DNA from: an uncultured Oscillospiraceae bacterium
Lineage (GTDB): Bacteria; Bacillota; Clostridia; Oscillospirales; Acutalibacteraceae
NCBI GenBank assembly: GCA_900552225.1
Contig: URYX01000005.1
Span: 1 to 31,012 of the forward strand
Direction of reading: 5' to 3'
DNA length: 31,012 bases
Each line of letters starts with the position of its first letter. Within the stretch, counting starts at the first letter, position 1. The notes under the pieces were generated by a model. The model was not told the DNA's origin. It did not search any database and saw nothing but the letters and a program-made list of their open reading frames with translations. Shown here piece by piece: positions 1 to 7,435 of the stretch. A program made the position numbers and the translations under genes.

Positions 1-181
1 ACAGGGGGGAGGCCTTGGTGTTGATGGCGGAAACGAGCGCCAGAATCAGTCCGAGCGGGAGCAGAAACAGGCAGAGCATCAGCGAAAAAAACACATCGGC
101 AATCCGTTTGAAGATCAGGAAGCTGCGGCGCGGCATATGCGCCTCCGGGGGCGTCGTGTTCATAGACACCAGCGGTGACAT
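1..181 (-). CDS. sugar transferase (initiating phosphoglycosyltransferase), 5' part only
   Basis: Reading leftward from an ATG at 181 gives 60 codons before the window ends, so only the N-terminus is present. After a short polar head comes a basic segment and a hydrophobic stretch (FKRIADVFFSLMLCLFLLPL, then a second hydrophobic half) ending in SAINTKASPL. This is the usual start of bacterial sugar transferases of the WcaJ/EpsL type: a K-R-x-x-D turn followed by a membrane-embedded helix. Such enzymes load the first sugar-1-phosphate onto undecaprenyl phosphate for exopolysaccharide or capsule synthesis. An AAAGGA about 10 bases upstream supports the start; a second in-frame ATG six codons in is possible. 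It is divergent from another member of the same family at 421. The catalytic half lies outside the window, so the family call rests on the N-terminal pattern alone. Confidence 0.7.
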   Translation of the reverse strand, partial: MSPLVSMNTTPPEAHMPRRSFLIFKRIADVFFSLMLCLFLLPLGLILALVSAINTKASPL

Positions 182-287
182 AGGGAAGTCATCCTTTCTT
201 TTTTACGAAGCTTGTGAAAAGAGCGGGCCGCAGGTATCAAAGGGCATACCCCGACCCCGTGACTGACGATTTGATAAACTTGAGGGT

Positions 288-316
288 ATTATACTATCAT
301 TTCCCACGAAATACAA
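288..316 (-). promoter_or_regulatory. sigma-A type promoter for the leftward sugar transferase
   Basis: On the - strand there is TTGTAT (316-311), a 17-base spacer and a perfect TATAAT (293-288). Transcription would begin near 281 and leave an untranslated leader of about 100 bases before the ATG at 181. I saw no convincing counterpart for the rightward gene at 421; CATACT at 384-389 is a possible -10 without a good -35. Confidence 0.65.
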
Positions 317-420
317 GTTTCAATTTTGTAACCTTTTCAAAAAGCACGGAATGTGGGGTGTTAAGAGCCCCCGACAAAGGGCATACTGAGCGTAGACTGC
401 GAAATCGGAGGGGAACGGGC

Positions 421-1068
421 TTGAGCTATTCAAACGGCGTAAAACGCTTGGCAGATATAGTGTTGGCGGCATTGCTGCTGCCGCTTTGCCTGCCGTTGGC
501 GGCGGTTGTTATGCTGAGTCTGGCCTTTACGCCGTCCGGCAAAATATTTTTTGCACAGACGAGGATCGGGAGAAACGGCAGGCCGTTTACCATCTATAAA
601 TTCCGTACCATGCGCCCGGAGGCGCCGGATAATGTGGCAACGCGGGAGCTGGAGAACCCGGACGCCCTGATTACGCCGATCGGGCGGATTTTGCGGCGGT
701 CAAGTCTGGACGAGCTGCCGCAGCTTTGGAATATCCTGCGCGGCGATATGAGCTTTGTCGGCCCCCGCCCGGTGGTGCCGACGGAGACGGCACTGCTGCG
801 GGAGCGGCAGCGGCTCGGCGCGGACCGCTGCCGTCCGGGGCTCACGGGACTGGCGCAGGTCCGCGGCCGGGAACGGCTGGAATATCGGGAAAAGGCGGCC
901 TACGATGCCGCCTATGCGGACGCCGTCTCCCTGCCGCTCGATCTGCGGATTCTCGGAGAGACCCTGCGCTGCGTGCTGCGTCAGAAGGATATAGAGTATC
1001 GGGTTTCCCCGGCAGCACGCGAAAAAGGCGTAAAAAAAGATCCGCCGCACCCCGCGGAGGGGGCTTGA
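421..1068 (+). CDS. undecaprenyl-phosphate sugar phosphotransferase (bacterial sugar transferase family)
   Basis: This 215-residue protein covers a complete small bacterial sugar transferase (PF02397 type). It has the K-R-x-x-D start and a membrane helix at about 8-38, IYKFRTM at 58-64, the S-L-D-E-L-P-Q-L-W-N block at 95-104 whose Asp97-Glu98 pair matches the catalytic dyad of monotopic phosphoglycosyltransferases, FVGPRP at 112-117 and RPGLTGLAQV at 138-147. Its role would be to transfer a hexose-1-phosphate from a UDP-sugar to undecaprenyl phosphate at the inner face of the membrane, starting a repeat unit of surface polysaccharide. The start is a TTG at 421 because GGAGGGG lies 6-12 bases upstream; the open frame runs further up but without a ribosome site. 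The C-terminus is basic. The exact sugar cannot be read from sequence. Confidence 0.9.
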   Translation: MSYSNGVKRLADIVLAALLLPLCLPLAAVVMLSLAFTPSGKIFFAQTRIGRNGRPFTIYKFRTMRPEAPDNVATRELENPDALITPIGRILRRSSLDELPQLWNILRGDMSFVGPRPVVPTETALLRERQRLGADRCRPGLTGLAQVRGRERLEYREKAAYDAAYADAVSLPLDLRILGETLRCVLRQKDIEYRVSPAAREKGVKKDPPHPAEGA

Positions 1069-1093
1069 CAACCGCCGGGAAACTGTGTATACT
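1065..1093 (+). promoter_or_regulatory. alaS sigma-A promoter overlapping the previous stop codon
   Basis: A consensus TTGACA (1065-1070), a 17-base spacer and TATACT (1088-1093) form the strongest promoter in the window. The -35 box contains the TGA stop of the upstream sugar transferase (1066-1068). Transcription would start near 1100 at the head of the T-box leader. Confidence 0.85.
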
Positions 1094-1099
1094 GAAATC

Positions 1100-1359
1100 A
1101 AAGTTTTTATAGGGTACAAAGGACACAGATGGGGAAGATTCCGTACTGTGCGGCAGACAGAGAGGGCACCTGCGTCGGGAATGACGCGCTGCGAGGGTGC
1201 CTGTGCAGGCGGACGGAACGGCCACCCCGGAGTCTTCGCTGTGAAAACGGCGGCGTGTTCCCGCGTTAAGGGAGACAAAGTGGCAGCCGCAGGGCTGCAA
1301 TTTGGGTGGTACCACGGAAGGCTTTCGTCCCATAGATGGGCGGAAGCTGTTTTTATTTT
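1100..1359 (+). promoter_or_regulatory. T-box leader, alanine specific
   Basis: The 313 bases between the sugar transferase and alaS have no gene of their own and hold a T-box riboswitch. The T-box proper, GGGTGGTACCACGG, is at 1304-1317; its TGGT can pair with the ACCA end of uncharged tRNA. Upstream is a Stem I-like region: a GGGCACC/GGTGCC stem (about 1165-1201) whose 3' side carries the CTGCGAG distal-loop motif, followed by GAACG-GCC-ACCCCGGAGT at 1216-1233. By its place in the usual pattern, GCC at 1221-1223 is the specifier codon, an alanine codon matching the downstream gene. The family reads tRNA charging: uncharged tRNA-Ala pairs with both specifier and T-box and prevents the terminator at 1321-1347. 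I inferred Stem I by motif matching, not by folding. Confidence 0.9.
1321..1359 (+). terminator. T-box intrinsic terminator
   Basis: A 10-base-pair stem (1321-1330 with 1338-1347, two or three G-U pairs) and a 7-base loop are followed by TGTTTTTATTTT. The 5' arm begins directly after the T-box, as expected for a hairpin that competes with the antiterminator. Confidence 0.85.
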
Positions 1360-1381
1360 CAGACAAAGGATGGGAAAGGCA

Positions 1382-4009
1382 ATGCAATGGACAGGACTGA
1401 ATGAGCTTCGGGAGAAATATCTGGAGTTTTTTGAGAGCAAGGGGCATCTGCGCCTGCCGAGCTTCTCGCTGATTCCGCAGGGGGATAAGTCGCTGCTGCT
1501 GATTCCGGCCGGTATGGCACCGATGAAGAAGTATTTTACCGGGGAGCTGACGCCCCCGTGCAAGCGTGTGACCACGTGCCAGAAGTGCATTCGTACACCG
1601 GATATCGAGCGTGTCGGCAAGACGGCGCGCCACGGAACCTATTTTGAGATGCTCGGCAACTTCAGCTTCGGGGATTACTTCAAAAAGGAGGTCATTCCGT
1701 GGGCGTGGGAGTTCTGCACCAAGGTGCTGGAGCTGCCGACCGACCGGCTGTGGGTGAGCATTTACTTAGACGACGATGAGGCATACAACCTGTGGGTGCA
1801 GCAGCCGGGCATGGATCCGACGCATATTGTAAGACTCGGCAAGGAGGACAATTTCTGGGAGCACGGCGAGGGCCCCTGCGGTCCCTGCTCGGAGATCCAT
1901 TTTGACCGCGGTGAGGAATACGGCTGCGGCAGCCCGACCTGCGGGGTCGGCTGTGACTGCGACCGCTATGTGGAATTCTGGAACCTGGTGTTTACCCAGT
2001 TTGACAGCGACGGAAAGGGGCATTATACCCCCCTGGCCAAGCCGAATATCGATACCGGCATGGGCCTGGAGCGTCTCGCCTGCATTATGCAGGGGGTCAA
2101 CAACCTGTTTGAAGTGGATACCGTGCGCAACATCATGCAGCACGTCAGCCGGATTGCGGGCGTGACCTACGGCGAGGACCCGAAAAAGGATGTTTCACTG
2201 CGGGTGATTACCGACCACATCCGCTCGACCACCTTCCTGGTGGGAGACGGCGTCATGCCGTCCAACGAGGGACGTGGCTATGTGCTGCGCCGTCTGCTGC
2301 GCCGGGCGGCACGTCACGGACGGCTGCTTGGCATTCACCGTCCGTTCCTCTATGAGGTCTGCGACACGGTGATTCAGGAGAATCTGTCGGCCTATCCGGA
2401 GCTGAAGGCCAAAGAGGAGTTTATCAAAAAGCTGATCCGCAACGAGGAGGAATCCTTTGAAAAGACCATCGACAGCGGACTCCAGCTGCTTGACGATTGC
2501 CTCGCCTCGCTGAAGGGAGATACCCTGTCGGGCGAGGATGCGTTCCGTCTGTACGACACCTACGGCTTCCCGCTGGATCTGACGCGGGATATTCTGGAGG
2601 AAAAGGGCCTGAAGGTGGACGAGGAGGGCTTCACCGCGCTCATGAAGGAGCAGCGGGAGCGGGCCCGCGCCGCGCGCAAGGATGCGGGTGCGGATGCCTG
2701 GAAAAGCGAGGCGGCCATTGCCGAAAAGCTGCCGGCCGGGAAATTCGTCGGATACGAGACGACGGAGGCGACCGCCAGGGTCACCTCGATCATCTGCAAC
2801 AATCAGCAGGTCGAGTCCGTTTCGGTCGGGGACGAGGCCGTCGTGGTGCTCGATGTGACGCCGTTTTACGGAGAGAGCGGCGGTCAGGTGGGTGACAGCG
2901 GCCTGCTGCAGGCGGCCGGAGGCACCTTTGAGGTGTTCCGCACGGCCAAGAACGCGAACGGGCTGATGCTGCATACCGGTGCGGTGCAGGTGGGTGACCT
3001 GCGCGTGGGCGATACGGTGAAGGCGGTCGTGGATGCGGAGGCCCGTGCGGCCATCACCCGCAACCATACGGCGGCGCACCTGCTGCAGGCGGCGCTGCGC
3101 CGTGTGCTCGGAACGCACGTGGAGCAGGCGGGCCAGCTGGTGGATGAGCACCGTGTGCGGTTTGACTTTACGCATTTTTCCGCGCTGACGGCGGAGGAGC
3201 TGCAGCAGGTGGAGGAGCTGGTCAACCGCTGGATTCTCAGCGGCATCGCCACGGATATCCGCGAGATGCCGATTGAGGAGGCCCGCAAGCTCGGTGCCAT
3301 GGCGCTGTTCGGGGAGAAGTACGGCGACGTGGTGCGTGTCGTAACGGTTCCCGACGTGTCGGTGGAGTTCTGCGGCGGCACGCACGTGGACAATACCGCA
3401 AAGCTCGGGCTGTTCCATATCCTGTCCGAGACCTCGGTGGCGGCCGGTGTGCGCCGTATCGAGGCGGTGACCGGAGCCAATGTGCTGGAGGTACTCCGTG
3501 CGCAGCAGCATCTGCTGCAGCAGGCGGCCGAGACGATGAAGGCCAATTCCGCCGAGGATGTGGTGCGCCGTGCCGGACAGCTGATGCAGGAGCTCAAGAC
3601 CGAGCGGCGGGAGCGGGAGAGTGCGCAGGCCCGGGTGGCGGCGGCTCAGCTCGGTTCGCTGCTGGATCGTGCGGAGCCGGTCGGCAGGGTGCGCTTCGTA
3701 TACGGCGAGTTTGCGTCGGTGGGTGCGGAGGCCGTGCGCGCGATGAGCGACCGGTGCCGTGACCTGGCGGCGGCGGATACGGTGGTGCTGCTGGCGGGTG
3801 TGACCGACGGGGCGGTATCGTTTGCCTGCGTCTGCGGAAAGGACGCCGTGCAGGCGGGTGCCCATGCCGGTAAGCTGGTGAAGGCGGCGGCAGCGGTCTG
3901 CGGAGGCGGCGGAGGAGGCCGCCCGGATACGGCGATGGGCGCCGGCAAGCAGCCGCAGCAGGCAAAGGCGGCGGCGGAGGCCGTGCGCGATCAGCTGGCG
4001 GCACTGTAA
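1382..4009 (+). CDS. alaS: alanyl-tRNA synthetase
   Basis: This 875-residue protein has the normal length of bacterial AlaRS and charges tRNA-Ala with alanine in the cytoplasm. The class II core is at the N-terminus (LREKYLEFFESKGH near 9-22, then GTYFEMLGNFSFGDYF). The editing domain carries the zinc-binding H562-T-A-A-H566 and C664-G-G-T-H668, which remove serine or glycine wrongly attached to the tRNA. The C-Ala domain ends with a glycine-rich segment (GGGGGGRPDTAMGAGK). I chose the ATG at 1382; another in-frame ATG at 1370 overlaps the likely ribosome site AAAGGA, and the longer upstream frame runs through the T-box. The gene is controlled by the alanine T-box in front of it. The HIT gene follows 13 bases downstream and is probably cotranscribed. 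Confidence 0.97.
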   Translation: MQWTGLNELREKYLEFFESKGHLRLPSFSLIPQGDKSLLLIPAGMAPMKKYFTGELTPPCKRVTTCQKCIRTPDIERVGKTARHGTYFEMLGNFSFGDYFKKEVIPWAWEFCTKVLELPTDRLWVSIYLDDDEAYNLWVQQPGMDPTHIVRLGKEDNFWEHGEGPCGPCSEIHFDRGEEYGCGSPTCGVGCDCDRYVEFWNLVFTQFDSDGKGHYTPLAKPNIDTGMGLERLACIMQGVNNLFEVDTVRNIMQHVSRIAGVTYGEDPKKDVSLRVITDHIRSTTFLVGDGVMPSNEGRGYVLRRLLRRAARHGRLLGIHRPFLYEVCDTVIQENLSAYPELKAKEEFIKKLIRNEEESFEKTIDSGLQLLDDCLASLKGDTLSGEDAFRLYDTYGFPLDLTRDILEEKGLKVDEEGFTALMKEQRERARAARKDAGADAWKSEAAIAEKLPAGKFVGYETTEATARVTSIICNNQQVESVSVGDEAVVVLDVTPFYGESGGQVGDSGLLQAAGGTFEVFRTAKNANGLMLHTGAVQVGDLRVGDTVKAVVDAEARAAITRNHTAAHLLQAALRRVLGTHVEQAGQLVDEHRVRFDFTHFSALTAEELQQVEELVNRWILSGIATDIREMPIEEARKLGAMALFGEKYGDVVRVVTVPDVSVEFCGGTHVDNTAKLGLFHILSETSVAAGVRRIEAVTGANVLEVLRAQQHLLQQAAETMKANSAEDVVRRAGQLMQELKTERRERESAQARVAAAQLGSLLDRAEPVGRVRFVYGEFASVGAEAVRAMSDRCRDLAAADTVVLLAGVTDGAVSFACVCGKDAVQAGAHAGKLVKAAAAVCGGGGGGRPDTAMGAGKQPQQAKAAAEAVRDQLAAL

Positions 4010-4022
4010 GGGAGGAAACGGC

Positions 4023-4358
4023 ATGGATTGTCTGTTTTGTAAAATTGCCGCGGGAGAAATCCCGTCAACCAAGGTCTATGAGGACGAAACGGTGTATGCA
4101 TTCCGAGACATCAACCCGCAGGCCCCGACACACGTGCTGCTGATTCCGAAGCAGCACGCGGCGGACGGAATGCGCGGGATCTGTGCGGAGAACAGTGCGG
4201 TGGTGGCGCATATTTTTGAGGTGATTCCGCAGGTGGCGGCGCTGTGCGGCCTGAAGGATTATCGTGTCGTGTCCAATAACGGGCCGGAAGCGGGGCAGAC
4301 GGTGGATCATCTCCACTTCCATTTGCTCGGCGGCCGGACGCTGCACGAAATGGGGTAA
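4023..4358 (+). CDS. HIT family (histidine triad) nucleotide-binding protein, HinT-like
   Basis: This complete 111-residue protein is the size of HinT. It has the N-terminal D-C-L-F-C zinc-type pair (Cys3, Cys6), the I-A-A-G-E-I-P segment, THVLLIPKQH at 36-45 and the histidine triad His96-Leu-His98-Phe-His100 followed by LLGGR. HIT proteins of this branch hydrolyse nucleoside phosphoramidates, including aminoacyl-adenylates. Placement directly after alaS fits a cleanup role for adenylates made by synthetases, though that link is an inference. GGAGG lies 7 bases before the ATG. The third triad position is preceded by Phe where Val or Met is more usual, which should not affect catalysis. Confidence 0.93.
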   Translation: MDCLFCKIAAGEIPSTKVYEDETVYAFRDINPQAPTHVLLIPKQHAADGMRGICAENSAVVAHIFEVIPQVAALCGLKDYRVVSNNGPEAGQTVDHLHFHLLGGRTLHEMG

Positions 4359-4364
4359 GACGGA

Positions 4365-5246
4365 TTGCAGTATATTGTCCTTGACCTGGAATGGAACGGA
4401 GCGTTTTCGCACAGGGCACACGGCTATTTCAACGAAATCATCGAGATCGGCGCGACGCGGATGAGTCCGGCCGGCGAGCCGCTGGACGGGTTTGAAATTC
4501 TGATCCGGCCGGTGGTCAGCCGCAAGCTGACGAGCCTGGTGACGGATCTGACCGGCATTGAGCAGAAGGAGCTGCGCGGCGGGGTTTCCTTTGCCGAGGC
4601 GGTGCGCCGCCTGCAGGAATGGATCGGAGAGCCGGAGGCGCTGCTGCTGACGTGGAGCACCACCGACCTGCTGGTGCTGCTGGAGAATTGCCGCTATTTC
4701 CTGGATACGGAGCGTATTCCGTTCATGACGCAGTACGCCGATGCACAGGCCTATGCCCAGAGTCGGATGGAGCTGGAAAATCCGGGACGGCAGATCGGCC
4801 TTTCCAAGGCGGCGGAGCTGCTCGGCATCTCGCTCTGCGGTATGGATATGCACCGTGCGGAGGATGACAGCCGTCTGACGGCGTGCATCCTGCAGAGGGT
4901 ATGGGATGCGAAATCCTTTGCGGGGCGTGTGAAAACGGCGGATGAGGAGTTTTATGCCCGTCTGACCTTCAAAAACCGGATTGTATCCGCGGAGGACGAT
5001 CCGCTGGTCAAGCGGGAATACCTGCAGTTTTCCTGCCCCTCCTGCGGAAAGCCGCTGCGGGCGAAAAGCCGGTTCCGCTTTTTCGGACATATGCTGTGTG
5101 CGGATATGGTGTGTAATTCCTGCAGGCAGGCGTATACCGCGCGGGTGCAGGTCAAGGAAAAATACGAGGGCGTCACCGTCAAAAAGCGGCTGACGCCGAA
5201 AAAACCGCCGGAGGCGAATACGAAGGAGGAAGCGGAGCATGAGTAA
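4365..5246 (+). CDS. DEDDh-type 3'-5' exonuclease with C-terminal zinc ribbon
   Basis: This 293-residue protein begins YIVLDLEWN, giving the ExoI pair Asp7 and Glu9, continues with NEIIEIGATRM, has Asp101 in a plausible ExoII position (TTDLLVLLENC), and ends the nuclease domain with HRAEDD (His163, Asp167 or Asp168) as ExoIII. This is the RNase T/KapD-like exonuclease fold acting on RNA or DNA 3' ends. After residue 215 there is a separate cysteine module, C224-x2-C227 and C250-x2-C253, with Cys245 nearby, then a charged tail; it resembles a zinc ribbon and could bind nucleic acid. The start is a TTG at 4365, six bases after the HIT stop, with only a weak GA-rich ribosome site, so it may be translationally coupled. 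The last 8 bases overlap mscL. Substrate unknown. Confidence 0.8.
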   Translation: MQYIVLDLEWNGAFSHRAHGYFNEIIEIGATRMSPAGEPLDGFEILIRPVVSRKLTSLVTDLTGIEQKELRGGVSFAEAVRRLQEWIGEPEALLLTWSTTDLLVLLENCRYFLDTERIPFMTQYADAQAYAQSRMELENPGRQIGLSKAAELLGISLCGMDMHRAEDDSRLTACILQRVWDAKSFAGRVKTADEEFYARLTFKNRIVSAEDDPLVKREYLQFSCPSCGKPLRAKSRFRFFGHMLCADMVCNSCRQAYTARVQVKEKYEGVTVKKRLTPKKPPEANTKEEAEHE

Positions 5247-5808
5247 AGAAAAGGAAATGATGGGAAAGGCCAAGGAAAAGAGCATGGGCTTTCTGAAGGA
5301 ATTCAAGGCCTTTGCGCTGCGCGGCAACGTCATCGATCTGGCCGTCGGTGTCATCATCGGCGGTGCGTTCCAGAGCATTGTGACCTCGGTGGTCAACGAT
5401 CTGATCATGCCGTTTGTCGGACTGTTCATCGGCAACACGAATTTCAACGATGCGTTTGTGGTGCTGAAGCTGGCGGCGGGGGTGGAGCCCGGAACGCGCT
5501 ATACGACCCTGGCCGATGCCAAGGCGGCGGGGGCCACGGTGTTTGCCTACGGCGCATTCATTACCCAGGTCATCAATTTCATCATTATGGCCTTCATCAT
5601 CTTCCTGTTGGTGCGGGCCATCAACCGGATGTCGCAGATCGGACACAGGGAAGAGGAGGAAGCGCCCAAGGCGCCGACAACCAGGAAGTGCCCGTTCTGC
5701 TGCTCGGAGATTGCCATTGAGGCGACCCGCTGCCCGCACTGCACCTCGGAGCTGCCCGAGCTGCCGGCGGAGGAGACGGACGGAGAGACGGAAGAAGCGG
5801 CGGAATGA
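5239..5808 (+). CDS. mscL: large-conductance mechanosensitive channel with zinc-ribbon tail
   Basis: MscL opens under membrane tension and vents solutes during osmotic downshock. This 189-residue protein shows the family core: an amphipathic N-terminus, FALRGNVIDLAVGVIIGGAF (about 25-44) forming the pore-lining TM1, IVTSVVNDLIMPFVG, a periplasmic loop, and TM2 at about 103-127 (YGAFITQVINFIIMAFIIFL). Typical MscL is about 130-150 residues. Here a tail adds two CPxC-type pairs (Cys151/Cys154 and Cys165/Cys168) that look like a zinc ribbon, followed by an acidic end. Similar tails occur on MscL of some Firmicutes, but what they do is not known to me. The ATG at 5239 overlaps the exonuclease end by 8 bases and has AAGGAGGAAGCGG just upstream. 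Confidence 0.95.
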   Translation: MSKEKEMMGKAKEKSMGFLKEFKAFALRGNVIDLAVGVIIGGAFQSIVTSVVNDLIMPFVGLFIGNTNFNDAFVVLKLAAGVEPGTRYTTLADAKAAGATVFAYGAFITQVINFIIMAFIIFLLVRAINRMSQIGHREEEEAPKAPTTRKCPFCCSEIAIEATRCPHCTSELPELPAEETDGETEEAAE

Positions 5809-5845
5809 CAGGACGCCGTGCGGCAGGAAAGGAGTGTGCACGAAC

Positions 5846-7228
5846 ATGGAGACGGAGTTGTCAAAAGCGGTGGAGGAATCCCGCGGGGAAATGATCAAGG
5901 CCCTGCGTGAGCTGGTGCGGATTCCGAGCGTCCGCGGCGAGGCGCTGCCCGGAAAGCCGTTCGGTGAGCCGGCGGCCGAGGTGCTGGACCGCTACCTGGA
6001 GATGGCGCGCGCGATGGGCTTTACCACGCGCTGCGTGGACCATTACGTCGGGACGGTGGATTTCGGGGAGGGGGAGCCCCTGCTCGGAATCCTGTGCCAT
6101 CTGGATGTGGTGCCGGCGGGCGACGGCTGGACGGTGCCGCCGTTTGAGCTGACCGAGCGCGGCGACAGCCTGTACGGACGGGGGGCCATTGACGACAAGG
6201 GACCCGCGACGGCGGCGCTGTACGCGCTGTATGCGCTGAAGCGCAGCGGGACACCGCTGCGCCATGCGGTGCGGCTCATCGTGGGCTGCGACGAGGAGTG
6301 CGGCTCCTCCGATCTGGCCTATTACCGCGAGCACGAGGCGCTGCCGCGCCTGCTGTTTACGCCGGACGGAGATTATCCGGTCATCAACATCGAAAAGGGG
6401 CGTGTCAAGGCTTCGCTCGATGCGTCGTTTTCCGCGACGGCCGCACCCCGCACCCTGGAAAAGCTCGACGGCGGCTTTGTGGCCAATGCGGTGCCCGACC
6501 GGGCCTCGGCGGTGCTGCGCGGATTCTCGGCGGAGGAGGTGCGGGAGCTGCTGCCGCAGGACGGCGACGTGACCTTTACCGTTACCGAGCAGGAGGCCCG
6601 CGTGACGGTGGAGGCGCAGGGCGTGAGCGCCCATGCCTCACTGCCGGAGAAGGGCAGCAATGCACTGACGGCGCTGATCCGGGTGCTCAGCGCGATGCCG
6701 TTCGGCGGCTGCGACGGGTTTGACCGGCTGCAGGCGCTGGCCCGCCTGTTCCCTCATGGGGAGACAGACGGCGCGTCGGCGGGTCTGGCACGGCGGGACG
6801 AGCGCTCCGGCGCGCTGACGCTGGCATTTGATATTCTGCATTACGACGAGGAATCGCTGCATGCGGAGCTGGATATCCGGTTCCCGGTCAGCGAGACCTA
6901 CGAGGGCGTGGTGACGGCCCTGCGCGAGGCCTGCGGCGACGTGATGGAGGTAACGGCGGAGGGCAGTGAGCCGCACTATGTGTCCGAATACAGCGATTTT
7001 GTGCAGACGCTGCTGAAGGTGTATGAGGAGCAGACCGGCAACGAGGGCTATTGCGTGGCCATCGGCGGCGGCACCTATGTGCACGAGATTCCGGGCGGTG
7101 TGGCGTTCGGGGCGGAATTCCCGGGTGAGGAGAACCATATGCACGGGGCCGACGAGCGCATCCGCACTGAAAGCCTGCTGCTCAATGCCAGGATTTTTGC
7201 GCATGCGGTGAAGGCGCTGTGTGAGTGA
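5846..7228 (+). CDS. M20 family metallopeptidase, PepV-like dipeptidase
   Basis: A cytosolic zinc dipeptidase of 460 residues, the usual length for the PepV/Sapep branch of M20. Metal-site motifs appear in order: LCHLDVVPAGDGW (His85, Asp87), GRGAIDDKGPATAAL (Asp116/117), GCDEECGSSD (Glu150 as general base, Glu151 as ligand) and FTPDGDYP (Asp174). The last histidine is probably in ENHMHGADE near the C-terminus. The lid or dimerisation domain sits between about 190 and 400, with VSAHASLPEKGSNA as its conserved loop. The ATG at 5846 follows AAAGGAG by 11 bases; the longer frame upstream belongs to mscL in another phase. It is 37 bases after mscL and is the last gene before the terminator at 7331. 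It likely trims Xaa-dipeptides for amino-acid recycling. Confidence 0.92.
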   Translation: METELSKAVEESRGEMIKALRELVRIPSVRGEALPGKPFGEPAAEVLDRYLEMARAMGFTTRCVDHYVGTVDFGEGEPLLGILCHLDVVPAGDGWTVPPFELTERGDSLYGRGAIDDKGPATAALYALYALKRSGTPLRHAVRLIVGCDEECGSSDLAYYREHEALPRLLFTPDGDYPVINIEKGRVKASLDASFSATAAPRTLEKLDGGFVANAVPDRASAVLRGFSAEEVRELLPQDGDVTFTVTEQEARVTVEAQGVSAHASLPEKGSNALTALIRVLSAMPFGGCDGFDRLQALARLFPHGETDGASAGLARRDERSGALTLAFDILHYDEESLHAELDIRFPVSETYEGVVTALREACGDVMEVTAEGSEPHYVSEYSDFVQTLLKVYEEQTGNEGYCVAIGGGTYVHEIPGGVAFGAEFPGEENHMHGADERIRTESLLLNARIFAHAVKALCE

Positions 7229-7262
7229 TCCGGCGGACACGGCGGCACGCATCGTCTCTGTG

Positions 7263-7283
7263 CCATCCGCCGTCGGCGGATGG
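7263..7283. other. short perfect inverted repeat
   Basis: A 9-base arm (7263-7271) pairs perfectly with 7275-7283 across a 3-base loop. It lies 34 bases after the peptidase stop and has no T tract, so it is probably a 3'-end stabilising hairpin and not a terminator. Confidence 0.45.
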
Positions 7284-7330
7284 TGGGACGGAGCGGCTCA
7301 CGGAAAAAACAGGTTTTTGGTATTCAAAAA

Positions 7331-7366
7331 GAGAGAGGGCAGAGCCAATCGGCTTTGCCCTCTCTC
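7331..7366. terminator. bidirectional intrinsic terminator between convergent genes
   Basis: A 16-base-pair stem (7331-7346 with 7351-7366, one G-T pair) has a 4-base loop. On the + strand it is followed by CTTTTGCTTTTTT, and on the - strand by TTTTTG. It can therefore end both the rightward peptidase transcript and the leftward ATPase transcript, whose stop is at 7436. Confidence 0.88.
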
Positions 7367-7435
7367 CTTTTGCTTTTTTCTGCCGTTTTGTGTGCTCAAT
7401 ATGTATCAGGATGGCACCCCATCGGGACACAGCGG

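Noticed and set aside
1085..1381. upstream extension of the alaS reading frame
   Set aside because: The frame is open through the T-box, but the residues do not match AlaRS and the region is explained by the leader RNA.
2195..4072. 625-codon open frame opposite alaS
   Set aside because: It lies almost wholly over a certain alaS, has no family motif and a His/Arg/Gln-rich composition typical of a shadow frame.
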